Below, in pieces: positions 17,488 through 26,947 of a DNA stretch of 64,000 nt. The stretch spans positions 1 to 64,000 of the forward strand of contig JBBIIT010000013.1 in NCBI GenBank assembly GCA_037446355.1, given 5' to 3'. The notes beneath the pieces were generated by a model. It saw only the letters and a program-made list of their open reading frames with translations, was not told the DNA's origin and made no database searches. Position numbers and translations under genes: made by a program. This stretch comes from Roseiarcus sp037446355. GTDB taxonomy: Bacteria > Pseudomonadota > Alphaproteobacteria > Rhizobiales > Beijerinckiaceae. Every line of letters starts with the position of its first letter. Position 1 is the first letter of the stretch.

Positions 17488-19298
17488 GCGGGCGCGAACG
17501 ATGGATGAATACGGCGCGCGGCGAACTGACCCGCATCTACGGCTTTCCCAGCTTTCGGCCGGGACAGGAGGAGATTCTCGACGCCATCCTCGGCGGCGAG
17601 GATGTGCTCGCGGTGATGCCGACCGGCAGCGGCAAGTCGCTGCTGTTCCAGCTTCCCGCCATCGTACGCGGCGGGCTGACGCTGGTCGTTTCGCCGTTGA
17701 TCGCGCTGATGCGCGATCAGGTCGCGCAGTTGCGTGAACTCGGCGTCGCGGCGGCGGCGCTGAACTCGGCCTCCGATGCGACCGAGCGCCAGCGCGTCTT
17801 CGCCAAGCTCGAGGACGGCTCGCTGCGCCTGCTCTACATCGCGCCCGAGCGATTGACCCTCGAAGGCACGCTCGAAATGCTACGGCGGATCAAGATCGAT
17901 CTTCTCGCCATCGACGAAGCGCATTGCGTATCGCAATGGGGCCACGATTTTCGTCCCGAATATCTGCGCCTGCGCGAAGTCGCCGAGGCGCTCGGGCGCC
18001 CGCAGACGGTCGCCGTGACCGCGACCGCCGACGCGCCGACGCGCGAGGACATCGTCGCGCGGTTGTTCCCGCGCGAGCCGCGCGTTTTCGTGCGCTCCTT
18101 CGACCGGCCCAATCTCTTTCTGGCGATGCGGCCGAAGACCCACGCGACGCGCCAGCTCGCCGAACGGCTCGATGCGCACCGTGGCAAAAGCGGCGTCATC
18201 TACTGCGCCTCGCGCCGTCGCACCGAAGAACTTGCGCACGAGTTCTCGATCAAGGGTCGGCGCGCGCTGCCTTATCACGCCGGGCTCGAACAAAACGTGC
18301 GCTCGTACAATCAGGACGCGTTCCTGCAAGAGGACGGCGTCGTGATGTGCGCGACCATCGCCTTCGGCATGGGGGTCGACAAGCCCGACGTGCGCTTCGT
18401 ATTTCACGCCGACATGCCGGGCTCGATCGAAGCCTATTACCAGGAGATCGGCCGCGCCGGTCGCGACGGCCTGCCGGCCGATACGTTCACGCTCTACAGC
18501 GCCGGCGACATCGAACTTCGCCGCCGGCAGATCGAGGAAAGCGGGTCGCCCGAAGAACGCAAACGAGTCGAACGCGCCAAGCTCGACGACCTCGTGACGC
18601 TGTGCGAAAGCGCGCGCTGCCGGCGCCAGGCGCTGCTCGGCATGTTCGGCGAGGCCTGCGCGCCTTGCGGCAATTGCGATGTCTGCCAAGGCGCCGTGCG
18701 CCTCGTCGATGGGCGCATCGACGCGCAGAAGGCGTTGTCAGCGGTGCTGCGCACTTCAGGTCGCTTCTTCATCGGCCATCTCGCGAACATCCTCTCGGGG
18801 AAGGCGACCGAAGCGATCGAACGCCACGAACACCACAAGCTGAAAACCTTCGGCGTCGGCAAGGATCGCGCGCCCGCCGATTGGCGCGGCGTGCTCCGGC
18901 AATTGCTGTCGGCGAAGTTGATCGAGCACGATCGCGACGATCGTGACCGACTGTTCGTCACCGACGAAGGCCGCAAAGTTCTGAAGGGAGAGACGCCGTT
19001 CCTGTTACGCGAGGACGTGCTGACGACGCGCCCGACACGCAAGGCGCGCGCCGCGATCTCGCAGAAGGACGCCGACGGTGATCTGCTCGCGGCGTTGAAA
19101 GGCCTGCGCGCGGCGATGGCGCGTGCGCAGAACCAGCCGGCCTATGTGATCTTCCCCGACCGCACCTTGATCGAAATGGCGAAGGAGCGGCCACGCAGCC
19201 TCGACGATCTCTCGGGCGTGCATGGCGTCGGCGCCGCGAAGTTGCAAAAATACGGCGCGGCGTTTCTCGCGGTGATTCGGGACTATCCCGATGCCTGA
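17484..19298 (+). CDS. recQ: ATP-dependent DNA helicase RecQ
   Basis: RecQ is a 3'-5' helicase acting in recombination and fork repair. The 604-residue protein has Walker A MPTGSGKS (45-52), the helicase box DEAHCVSQWGHDFRPEY (about 145-160), the arginine-finger block GRAGRDG, and the RecQ zinc site with Cys residues in CESARCRRQ and CAPCGNCDVC. A winged-helix domain follows, and a C-terminal HRDC domain (DLSGVHGVGAAKLQKYG) ends the protein. Its ATG overlaps the epmA stop and its end overlaps mutM by eight bases, so epmA-recQ-mutM look like one transcript. Confidence 0.96.
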   Translation: MSGRERWMNTARGELTRIYGFPSFRPGQEEILDAILGGEDVLAVMPTGSGKSLLFQLPAIVRGGLTLVVSPLIALMRDQVAQLRELGVAAAALNSASDATERQRVFAKLEDGSLRLLYIAPERLTLEGTLEMLRRIKIDLLAIDEAHCVSQWGHDFRPEYLRLREVAEALGRPQTVAVTATADAPTREDIVARLFPREPRVFVRSFDRPNLFLAMRPKTHATRQLAERLDAHRGKSGVIYCASRRRTEELAHEFSIKGRRALPYHAGLEQNVRSYNQDAFLQEDGVVMCATIAFGMGVDKPDVRFVFHADMPGSIEAYYQEIGRAGRDGLPADTFTLYSAGDIELRRRQIEESGSPEERKRVERAKLDDLVTLCESARCRRQALLGMFGEACAPCGNCDVCQGAVRLVDGRIDAQKALSAVLRTSGRFFIGHLANILSGKATEAIERHEHHKLKTFGVGKDRAPADWRGVLRQLLSAKLIEHDRDDRDRLFVTDEGRKVLKGETPFLLREDVLTTRPTRKARAAISQKDADGDLLAALKGLRAAMARAQNQPAYVIFPDRTLIEMAKERPRSLDDLSGVHGVGAAKLQKYGAAFLAVIRDYPDA

Positions 19299-20142
19299 AC
19301 TGCCCGAGGTCGAAACGGTGCGGCGCGGCCTCGCGCCGACTTTTGAAGGAGCGCGGTTGATCCGCGTCGAACTCAATCGGCCGAACTTGCGTTTCGCGTT
19401 CCCCGAGCGCTTCGCCGCGCGCCTGACAGGTCGGCGAGTTTGGGCGCTGCGCCGGCGCGCCAAATATCTGATCGCCGAACTCGACTCCGGAGAGACGTTG
19501 GCGATGCATCTTGGCATGTCCGGCTCGTTCCGCGTCGAGGACGTTCCGGTCGGCGAATTTCATCATCCGCGCGGCAAGGCGCCGACGCACGACCATGTCG
19601 TGTTTCATTTTGAGAGCGGCGCGCGCGTCGTTTACAACGATCCGCGCCGCTTCGGTTTCATGACGCTGATCGCGTCGGCGGAGCGCGATGCGCATCCTTT
19701 GTTCAAGAGCCTGGGCGTCGAGCCGCTCGACGAGGCCTTCGACGCGAAGCGACTGGCCGGAATTCTCGCCGGCGTCCGCGCGCCGCTGAAAGCCGCGCTG
19801 CTCGATCAGCGCCGTATCGCTGGGCTCGGCAACATTTATGTCTGTGAGGCGCTTTATCGTGCGCGCCTGTCGCCGATGCGCGAGGCCGGTTCACTCGATC
19901 GCGCCGAGGCGCGCGCGTTGACGAAAGCGATCAAACAAGTGTTGGAAGCGGCGATCGAAGCCGGCGGTTCGACGCTGCGCGATCATCGCCAGACCGACGG
20001 CGAGCTCGGCTATTTCCAGCACGCGTTCGAGGTCTATGACCGCGAGGGCGCGGCGTGCCGTCACGCGCGATGTCGCGGAACGATCTCGCGCGTCGCGCAA
20101 GGCGGGCGCTCGACGTTCTATTGCTCGGCGTGCCAGAATTAG
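19291..20142 (+). CDS. mutM: Formamidopyrimidine-DNA glycosylase MutM (Fpg)
   Basis: This bifunctional glycosylase/AP lyase removes 8-oxoguanine and formamidopyrimidines. At 283 residues it has the family length. It begins MPELPEVETVRRGL, with Pro2 as catalytic nucleophile and Glu3. RRRAKYLI carries the conserved Lys, GLGNIYVCEALYRA is the helix-two-turns-helix start, and the C-terminal zinc finger has paired Cys (CRHARC and YCSAC). The start overlaps the end of recQ. Confidence 0.97.
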   Translation: MPELPEVETVRRGLAPTFEGARLIRVELNRPNLRFAFPERFAARLTGRRVWALRRRAKYLIAELDSGETLAMHLGMSGSFRVEDVPVGEFHHPRGKAPTHDHVVFHFESGARVVYNDPRRFGFMTLIASAERDAHPLFKSLGVEPLDEAFDAKRLAGILAGVRAPLKAALLDQRRIAGLGNIYVCEALYRARLSPMREAGSLDRAEARALTKAIKQVLEAAIEAGGSTLRDHRQTDGELGYFQHAFEVYDREGAACRHARCRGTISRVAQGGRSTFYCSACQN

Positions 20143-20283
20143 CTCCGTCGCCGGGACCGGCCGCGTGAACCGCTTGTGAATATCCGGTTCAGCCGGCGTT
20201 CAAGGTCGCGGAGGCAAGTTCGAGACGCCGCGAGCGCCCGACCCCCGGGAGATGCATCGGCTTCGAAAGACCAGGAGATGAAT

Positions 20284-20523
20284 ATGCGCGCCCTTGCCGC
20301 ATTCGCCGTCGCCGCCGGACTGGGTCTGGCCTCCTTCTCCGCTCAGGCGATGCCGTTCTCGCCCGCCCCGGGCGACGGCGATTCCTTCGTTTCGCATGTC
20401 GCCTATGGCTGCGGCCCCGGCATGACGCGCGGACCCTATGGCCATTGCCGCCCGCGTTTCAACTGCCCTCCGGGCTGGCATCCCGGCCCGAACGGCTGGC
20501 ATTGCTACCGTAACCGCTACTGA
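20284..20523 (+). CDS. Small secreted GCG_CRPN-type protein
   Basis: The 79-residue product has a signal peptide (MRALAAFAVAAGLGLASFSA, cleavage near AQA) and a short Cys/Gly/Pro-rich mature part: AYGCGPGMTRGPYGHCRPRF, then CPPGWHPGPNGWHCYRNRY. The GCG...RG.YG.C.P pattern is common in small exported proteins of Rhizobiales and is often listed as a GCG_CRPN domain; its function is unknown. The four Cys could pair in the periplasm. AGGAG directly abuts an ATG at 20278 and is six bases ahead of the ATG at 20284, so the second was chosen. The downstream region to 20692 holds no gene. Confidence 0.75.
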   Translation: MRALAAFAVAAGLGLASFSAQAMPFSPAPGDGDSFVSHVAYGCGPGMTRGPYGHCRPRFNCPPGWHPGPNGWHCYRNRY

Positions 20524-20692
20524 GCGATGCGGCGGGAGGCCGCCCATGCGGCGGCGCTCCCGGTTGCGCCACGCCTAGAGGGTGATGTCTTGTTTTGGCC
20601 CTATTCTTGAGAGCATTGCCGGCGGCGAATTTCACCTTTGGCGCGAGATGCGCTAGACGACGCCCGCATTTGCTCGAAGGGTCATTGAAAAC

Positions 20693-22096
20693 GTGCGCTA
20701 CGTCTCGACGCGCGGCCAGGCGCCGACGCTGGGTTTTCTCGACGCGATGCTGGCCGGCCTAGCGCGCGACGGCGGGCTATATGCGCCGCAGACCTTGCCA
20801 AAATTCGCTCCGCAGGAGATCCGCGCGCTTTCGGGCCTGCCTTATGCGGGAGCCGCCGCGCGCCTTGTCGCGCCTTTCGTCGAAGGCGAACTGAACGCGA
20901 CCGATCTTTCGGCCATGGCCGAGGCGGCCTATCGCGAATTCCGCCACGCCGCGCGCGCGCCGATTTCCCAGCTCGACGACAATCTGTTTCTGCTCGAACT
21001 TTTCCACGGCCCAACGCTGGCGTTCAAGGATTTCGCCATGCAATGGCTCGGGCGGGCGATGAACCATGCGCTCGGCCTGCGCGGCGCGCGCGCCACCATC
21101 GTCGGCGCGACGTCGGGCGACACCGGCGCGGCCGCCATCGAGGCTTTCGGCGGCGGCGAGCGCACCGATGTCTTTATTCTGTTCCCGCATGGGCGCGTTT
21201 CGGACGTGCAGCGCCGGCAGATGACGACGGTCGACAAGCCGGGCGTTCACGCCATCGCCATCGAGGGCACGTTCGACGATTGCCAGGACATCGTCAAAGC
21301 TTTGTTCAACGATCTGAAGTTCCGCGACGAACTCGCGCTTTCGGGCGTCAATTCGATCAACTGGGCGCGCATCCTCGCGCAGATCGTCTATTATTTCACC
21401 GCCGCCGTTTCGCTCGGCGCGCCGGACCGCCGCGTCTCGTTCGCCGTGCCAACAGGCAATTTCGGCGATGTGCTCGCCGGCTATTACGCCAAGCGCATGG
21501 GGCTGCCGGTCGAGCGGCTGGTCGTCGCCACCAACGAGAACGACATTCTGGCGCGCGCGCTCGCCTCCGGCGAATACCGGCCACGCGGCGTCAAGCCGAC
21601 GCAGTCGCCCTCGATGGATATTCAGGTCTCGTCGAATTTCGAGCGCTTGCTGTTCGAGGCGCAAGGGCGCGACAGCGCCGCGGTCGGGACGCAGATGGAA
21701 GGCCTGAAGCAGCAGGGGGAATTCGTCATTCCCGCGGGCGCGCTGGCCAAGATTCGCGCCGATTTCGACGCCATACGAGCCTGCGAGCCCGAATGCGCGC
21801 GGGAAATGGCGCGCGCCTATCGCGAGAGCGGCGTCATCCTCGATCCGCACACCGCGATCGGCGTTCATGCCGCCCGCGCGACGCTCGCGCGCGATCCCTC
21901 GACGCCGGTGATCGCGCTGGCGACGGCGCATCCGGCCAAGTTCCCCGAGGCGGTCGAGCGCGCGACCGGAGCGCGCGCGCCGTTGCCCGAGCACATGGCC
22001 GCCATTCTGGCCAAACCGGAGCGGACAAGCCGGCTGCCGAACGATCCGGCGGCCGTCGCCGCTTTCGTGCGCGCCCATGCGAGGTCCGCGCGTTGA
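20693..22096 (+). CDS. thrC: Threonine synthase
   Basis: ThrC converts O-phosphohomoserine to threonine with PLP. The 467-residue product belongs to the long bacterial/fungal class. MRYVSTRGQAPTLGF is the family start, GPTLAFKDFAMQWLG carries the PLP lysine (K112), and ATSGDTGAAAIEAF and VPTGNFGDVLAGYYAKRMG bind the phosphate and cofactor. The start is a GTG. Its stop overlaps the M16 peptidase start (TTGA), a pairing I have seen described repeatedly in alphaproteobacteria. Confidence 0.96.
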   Translation: MRYVSTRGQAPTLGFLDAMLAGLARDGGLYAPQTLPKFAPQEIRALSGLPYAGAAARLVAPFVEGELNATDLSAMAEAAYREFRHAARAPISQLDDNLFLLELFHGPTLAFKDFAMQWLGRAMNHALGLRGARATIVGATSGDTGAAAIEAFGGGERTDVFILFPHGRVSDVQRRQMTTVDKPGVHAIAIEGTFDDCQDIVKALFNDLKFRDELALSGVNSINWARILAQIVYYFTAAVSLGAPDRRVSFAVPTGNFGDVLAGYYAKRMGLPVERLVVATNENDILARALASGEYRPRGVKPTQSPSMDIQVSSNFERLLFEAQGRDSAAVGTQMEGLKQQGEFVIPAGALAKIRADFDAIRACEPECAREMARAYRESGVILDPHTAIGVHAARATLARDPSTPVIALATAHPAKFPEAVERATGARAPLPEHMAAILAKPERTSRLPNDPAAVAAFVRAHARSAR

Positions 22097-23355
22097 CGGC
22101 CCGCCTGACCACGCTGCCCTCGGGCCTGCGCGTCGTCAGCGACGCGAGCTCGCAACTGCGCACGGCCTCGATCGGAATTTTCGTCGGCGCCGGTTCGCGT
22201 CACGAACGCGAGGACGAGCATGGGCTCTCGCATCTGCTCGAACACATGGCGTTCAAAGGTACGGGGCGGCGCAACGCGCTTGAGATCGCCGAAGCGATCG
22301 AGAATGTCGGCGGCGATCTCAACGCCGAGACCAGCGCCGAGCAGACCGGCTATTTCGCCCACGTGTTGCGCGAGGACGCCGACCTCGCCATGGATGTGCT
22401 CGCCGACATCCTTACCGACAGTCAATTCGATTCCGTCGAACTTGCGCGCGAGAAAAACGTGATCGTGCAGGAAATCGGCGCCGTCGAGGACACACCCGAC
22501 GATCTCGTGTTCGACTTGCTGACCCAAGCCGCCTGGCCGGATCAGCCGATCGGGCGGCCGATTCTCGGCACGCGCGAAGGCGTCAGCGCCTTCGATCGCG
22601 ACGCCATCGACGCCTATCTGCGCCGTCATTATCGCGCGCGCTCGACGCTCGTTGTCGGCGCCGGGGCGGTCGAACACGAGGAACTCGTCGCGCTCGCCGA
22701 GGCGCGTCTTGCAGCGCTCGGCGTCGAAGCGGGAGAACCAGCGACGGCCGCTCGCTACCGCGGCGGCGAGACGCTGGCCAAAAAGCCGCTTGAGCAGACT
22801 CATATCGTCGTCGGCTTTCGAGGGCGCGGCGTCGCCGACGCCGATCACGACGCCGCCCAGGTGTTCGCCGCCGCGACCGGCGGCGGCATGTCGTCGCGGC
22901 TGTTTCAGGAGATTCGCGAAAGACGCGGCCTCGCCTATGCCATCCACGCCTTCCACTGGGCCTATGCGGAGACGGGACTGTTCGGCTTTTACGCGGGCGC
23001 CGCGGCTAAGGACGCGGGCGAACTCATGGCCGCCTCGCTCGATTGTCTGGCCGAAGCGACCCAAAAGCTCGAAACGGCCGAAGTCGAACGCGCCAAATCG
23101 CAAATTAAGGTCGCCACCTTGACCGCGCTGGAATCGCCCGGCGCGCGCGCGCAGCAGCTGGCGCGCCAGATCTTTCACTATGGGCGGGCGCTTTCGTTGG
23201 AGGAGATGACGGCGCGCATCGAGGCGATCGGCGCCGAGGACGTTCGCCGCGCCGGCGCGGCGATGCTAAGTTCCGCCCCGACCGTCGCGGCGATCGGCCG
23301 GGTCGGCAAGGTCATGGGCGCCGACCGGGTCGCGCGCCGGCTGTATGGCGCGTAA
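22093..23355 (+). CDS. M16 family zinc peptidase (processing-peptidase beta type)
   Basis: The 420-residue protein is a pitrilysin-superfamily peptidase related to the mitochondrial processing peptidase. The inverted zinc motif HLLEH is at about 47-51 with MAFKGT after it, and the distal Glu region (ENVGGDLNAETSAEQTGYFA) follows. The C-terminal half contains the structural GGGMSSRLFQEIRERRGLAY block. No signal peptide is visible, so it is probably cytoplasmic. The start is TTG, coupled to the thrC stop. The substrate is unknown. Confidence 0.9.
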   Translation: MTARLTTLPSGLRVVSDASSQLRTASIGIFVGAGSRHEREDEHGLSHLLEHMAFKGTGRRNALEIAEAIENVGGDLNAETSAEQTGYFAHVLREDADLAMDVLADILTDSQFDSVELAREKNVIVQEIGAVEDTPDDLVFDLLTQAAWPDQPIGRPILGTREGVSAFDRDAIDAYLRRHYRARSTLVVGAGAVEHEELVALAEARLAALGVEAGEPATAARYRGGETLAKKPLEQTHIVVGFRGRGVADADHDAAQVFAAATGGGMSSRLFQEIRERRGLAYAIHAFHWAYAETGLFGFYAGAAAKDAGELMAASLDCLAEATQKLETAEVERAKSQIKVATLTALESPGARAQQLARQIFHYGRALSLEEMTARIEAIGAEDVRRAGAAMLSSAPTVAAIGRVGKVMGADRVARRLYGA

Positions 23356-23364
23356 GGGTCCGAA

Positions 23365-23958
23365 ATGGCGCTTTTTCGACTGGCCAAGATTACGGAGCCC
23401 GGCCCGCTTTTGCATGGAGACGGCCTTTATTTGCGTCCTGCGGCGGGCGGAGATTTTGTCGCCTGGGCGCAACTGCGCGCGCTCAGCCGCGAATTCCTGA
23501 CGCCTTGGGAGCCGACCTGGCCGGACGATGACCTCACGCGCGGCGCATTTCGCCGCCGGCTGCGCCGGCAATCCGAGGAAATGGCGCGCGACGAATCCTA
23601 TTCTTTCCTTATTTTCGACGGCGCCTCGAACGCTTTGTTGGGCGGCCTGACCCTCGGCGGCGTTAGACGTGGGGTCGCGCAATCGGCGACCCTGGGCTAT
23701 TGGATGGGCGCCCCTCACGCCGGCAAGGGGGCGATGACGCGCGCCGTCGCGGCGGCCGTTCGCTACGGATTTTCGAACTTGAGACTGCATCGTATCGAGG
23801 CTGCCTGTCTGCCGGAGAATATCGCCTCCCGCGCCCTCCTGGAGCGCAACGGCTTTCAGTGCGAGGGCCTCGCGCGCGCCTATCTGAAGATCGACGGCGT
23901 TTGGCGCGATCACGTATTGTTCGCGCTGGTGGAACCCGAGGCGCCGCGCTTTGCCTAA
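23365..23958 (+). CDS. GNAT N-acetyltransferase, RimJ-like
   Basis: This 197-residue acetyltransferase resembles RimJ/RimL, which acetylate N-termini of ribosomal proteins from acetyl-CoA. Visible features are the N-terminal LYLRPAAGGDFVAWAQLRA, the beta strand TLGYWMGAPHAGKGAMTRAV with the acetyl-CoA loop, and LHRIEAACLPENIASRALLE followed by NGF. The physiological substrate cannot be told. It begins nine bases after the M16 gene and its end overlaps the next gene's TTG start, so these four genes look like one operon. Confidence 0.88.
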   Translation: MALFRLAKITEPGPLLHGDGLYLRPAAGGDFVAWAQLRALSREFLTPWEPTWPDDDLTRGAFRRRLRRQSEEMARDESYSFLIFDGASNALLGGLTLGGVRRGVAQSATLGYWMGAPHAGKGAMTRAVAAAVRYGFSNLRLHRIEAACLPENIASRALLERNGFQCEGLARAYLKIDGVWRDHVLFALVEPEAPRFA

Positions 23959-26851
23959 CGCCTCGCGTCCGAACGCCTCCGCGGCCTTGCTGGCGCGGCG
24001 CCTCGTAGCGGCGCTCGCCTTCGTTTGGATCGCGTTGGCCGGCGGGGCGGCCGAAGCCGTCAATTCGGTTCGCGTGCCGGCTGACGCCGACGCTATCGAT
24101 CTGACCGGCGCGGTCGAACGATACAGCGCACAGGGCGACAAAATTCAGGTTTCGACCGCGCCGGGCCCCGATGGCATCGTGCGCCGCATCGAGGTCAGCG
24201 CCTTGCAGGCGGGCGGCCAGCCGGCCTGGATTGTTTTTGCGCTCACCAACGATTCGGACGAGCAACTCACGCGCCTCGTCGTCGCGCCGCATTTTCGTTT
24301 CGTGGGGTCCGGCATTGTTTGGCCGGACCTGGGATCGGCTCGCATCACGACCATCACTGCCAGCCAGGGCGACGCGCCCGAGCGCGAGGATCGGCTCGAC
24401 GCCGACGTCTTTCGCCTCACCCTCGATCCGGGGACGACGGTCACTTACGTCGCCGAATTGCGCACGCCGTCGCTGCCGCAGCTTTACCTCTGGGAGCCCG
24501 ACGCGTTCAAGGACAAGAACGCGAGCCTGACGCTCTATCAGGGCATCGTCATCGGCATCGCCGGCCTGCTGGCCCTGTTCTTGACCATCGTTTTCGTCGT
24601 GCGCGGCGCGCTGGTGTTCCCTGCGGCGGCGGCGCTCGCATGGTCGGTGTTCGCCTACGTTTGCATCGACTTCGGCTTCTGGCGAAAGATATTCGGCTTC
24701 GACGACGATTCCGAGCGCATCTGGCGCGCCGGCGTCGAGGCGACGATCGGGGCGACGCTGATCGTATTTCTGTTCGCCTATCTCAACCTGCGCCGCTGGC
24801 ATGTGCGCTTTTTGCACATCGGCCTGGTCTGGCTGATGCTGATGGCGATCGTCGTCGCGCTTTCGGTGTTCAACGCGCCGGTCGCAGCGGGCGTCGCGCG
24901 CATTTCGATCGCCAGCGTCGCCGGCGTCGGCTTGCTGCTGATTCTCAGCCTTGCGATCAGCGGCTCCGACCGCGCCGTCCTGCTGATTCCCACCTGGTTC
25001 CTGCTGGCCGTATGGGTCGCGGCCGCGGGCGCCGCCGTGACCGGCGCCCTCACCAACGATCTCGCCGCGCCCGGGCTGATCGGCGGCTTGGTCCTGATAG
25101 TAATGTTGATAGGCTTCACCGTGATGCAAAGCGCGTTTTCGGGGGGCGGCTCGCTGGGCGCGGGCGGCTCGGACGCCGAACGCCGGGCGCTGGCGATGAC
25201 CGGTTGCGGCGATGCGATCTTCGATTGGAGCGTGCCCAACGATCGAATTTACGTCAGCGGCGAACTCGAGACGCAGCTTGGCCTGCGTCGCGGCGCGCTG
25301 GAAGGTCCGGCCGCGAGTTGGCTCGACGCTCTGCACCCGCTGGACCGCGACCGCTATTCGGCCGCGCTCGACGGGCTGCTGAACCAGCGCTCCGGCCGCA
25401 TCCATCACGACATCCGACTTCGCGCGGCGGATGGCCAATATCACTGGTTCTTGATGAAGGCGCGGCCGGTGATCGGCGCCGAGGGCGAAGTCACGCGCGT
25501 CGTCGGTGCGCTCGCCGACGTCACCGAAAGCAAGTCGGCCGAGGAACGCATTCTTCGTGACGCGATCCATGACAATCTGACCGGCCTGCCCAATCGCGAA
25601 TTGTTTTTCGACCGGCTGGAGGCGGCGCTGATCCAGGCGCGCCGCCCGGACGGCTTGCGACCGCTCGTGATCGTCATCGACGTAGACAGGCTGAAAGCTG
25701 TCAACGAATCGCACGGCATGTCTTTTGGCGACTCGGCGCTGTTGACGGTCGCTCGCCGCGCCGCCCGCGATCTCAAGCCCGGGGACACGCTCGCCCGACT
25801 TGGCGGCGATCAGTTCGCGGCGATCATTTTACAGGACGTCGCGGATCCCGCCGCGCTCGGTGAAGCGCTGCGCGCGCTTCTGGCGACGCCGATCAGTTTT
25901 GGCGACCGCGAAGTCTCGCTCACCGCCTCACTCGGTATCGCGCAATTCGATCCGGCGCAGCACGGCCGCGGCGCCGATCTGTTCAACGATGCCGAGCTTG
26001 CGCTCGCCAACGCCAAAAAGGCGGGCGGCGACCGCGCCGCGTCGTTCAAGCGCGAAATGCGCGCGACGCGCGACGCGCGCGGCGGCCTCGACGCGGATCT
26101 TCGCCATGCGCTGGAGCGCGGCGAGATGCAGGTCATGTTTCAACCGATCGTGCGGCTGGAAGATCGTACTGTCGCCGGTTTCGAGGCCGCTCCGCAGTGG
26201 CGCCATCCGCGCTACGGCGTAATGCGCCTCGCCGAGTTCCTGCCGGCGGCGGAAAAGGCGGGTGTGATCGCCGACATCGGCGCCTTCGCGCTCGACGCGG
26301 CGGCTCGCGAACTCTCGGCCTGGCAGAAAGCGCTCGAGGTCACTCCGCCGATTTTCGCGAGTCTGAGCGTCTCCTCGCGGCAGATGCTCGGCCACGATCT
26401 GCTCGGCGATCTGCGCTCAGCGCTCAACCGCCATTATGCGCTGCGCGGCACTCTGAAACTCGAATTCACCGAGAGCCTGGTGATGGAGAACCCGGAATAC
26501 GCCGCGCAATTGCTGCCGCGCGCGCGCGAACTGGGCGCCGGCCTCGCTCTCGACGATTTCGGCGCCGGCTACACCTCGCTCGGCCATCTCGAGCGCTATC
26601 ATTTCGACACGCTGAAGATCGATCCCTCGCTCGCGCGCGCCAATGGTTCGGGCGCGCGCCCGCTCATTTTGCGCTCGGTCGTCGCGATGGCGCACGACCT
26701 CGGCATGGACGTGATCGTGGAGGGCGTGGAGACCGAATCGGATGCGGTCGAGCTATCGCAGATGGGCTGCGAATTCGCGCAAGGACCCGCGTTCGGGCAT
26801 CCCATGACGGCTCTGCAAGCGCGCAAATTGATGGGCGCGGCGCCCGAGTGA
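23951..26851 (+). CDS. Membrane GGDEF/EAL protein with periplasmic and 7TM-like sensor regions
   Basis: The product of 966 residues begins with a signal peptide (cleavage near GGAAEA), then a periplasmic beta-rich domain (about 37-185), around seven hydrophobic helices (about 195-400), a PAS domain (415-525), GGDEF (535-695) and EAL (705-950). The layout resembles 7TMR-DISM receptors. The diguanylate-cyclase loop reads GGDQF (about 618) instead of GGDEF, and no RxxD inhibitory site precedes it. In the EAL domain the first Glu (GFEAA), DDFGAGYTSL and EGVET are kept. The usual metal-binding Asn (NLS motif) appears as Ser (SVSSRQM, about 806). Catalysis is therefore uncertain. The start is TTG, overlapping the GNAT gene. 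Confidence 0.88.
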   Translation: MPNASRPNASAALLARRLVAALAFVWIALAGGAAEAVNSVRVPADADAIDLTGAVERYSAQGDKIQVSTAPGPDGIVRRIEVSALQAGGQPAWIVFALTNDSDEQLTRLVVAPHFRFVGSGIVWPDLGSARITTITASQGDAPEREDRLDADVFRLTLDPGTTVTYVAELRTPSLPQLYLWEPDAFKDKNASLTLYQGIVIGIAGLLALFLTIVFVVRGALVFPAAAALAWSVFAYVCIDFGFWRKIFGFDDDSERIWRAGVEATIGATLIVFLFAYLNLRRWHVRFLHIGLVWLMLMAIVVALSVFNAPVAAGVARISIASVAGVGLLLILSLAISGSDRAVLLIPTWFLLAVWVAAAGAAVTGALTNDLAAPGLIGGLVLIVMLIGFTVMQSAFSGGGSLGAGGSDAERRALAMTGCGDAIFDWSVPNDRIYVSGELETQLGLRRGALEGPAASWLDALHPLDRDRYSAALDGLLNQRSGRIHHDIRLRAADGQYHWFLMKARPVIGAEGEVTRVVGALADVTESKSAEERILRDAIHDNLTGLPNRELFFDRLEAALIQARRPDGLRPLVIVIDVDRLKAVNESHGMSFGDSALLTVARRAARDLKPGDTLARLGGDQFAAIILQDVADPAALGEALRALLATPISFGDREVSLTASLGIAQFDPAQHGRGADLFNDAELALANAKKAGGDRAASFKREMRATRDARGGLDADLRHALERGEMQVMFQPIVRLEDRTVAGFEAAPQWRHPRYGVMRLAEFLPAAEKAGVIADIGAFALDAAARELSAWQKALEVTPPIFASLSVSSRQMLGHDLLGDLRSALNRHYALRGTLKLEFTESLVMENPEYAAQLLPRARELGAGLALDDFGAGYTSLGHLERYHFDTLKIDPSLARANGSGARPLILRSVVAMAHDLGMDVIVEGVETESDAVELSQMGCEFAQGPAFGHPMTALQARKLMGAAPE

Positions 26852-26869
26852 GGCCTAGCCTGTGAAGAT

Positions 26870-26888
26870 CGGGGATATCCCATCCCCG
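26870..26888. repeat. Inverted repeat between the GGDEF/EAL gene and dnaG
   Basis: CGGGGAT-ATCCC-ATCCCCG forms a perfect 7-base-pair stem 19 bases after the upstream stop. There is no T tract, so it may be a weak terminator, a processing hairpin or a protein site. Confidence 0.4.
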
Positions 26889-26947
26889 CGCCCTTGATTC
26901 TGGACGCGCCGGCGCCGATGTCCGCGTTGGATGAAGTATTCGCTGGG

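Noticed and set aside
20524..20692. GC-rich inverted sequences after the GCG_CRPN gene as a terminator
   Set aside because: The pairing is irregular and no T tract follows on either strand.
23663..25714. Long minus-strand open frame of 683 codons opposite the GNAT and GGDEF/EAL genes
   Set aside because: The composition (Arg/Gln/Asp-rich, low in hydrophobic residues) is typical of antisense frames in GC-rich DNA, and the sense strand encodes clear domains.
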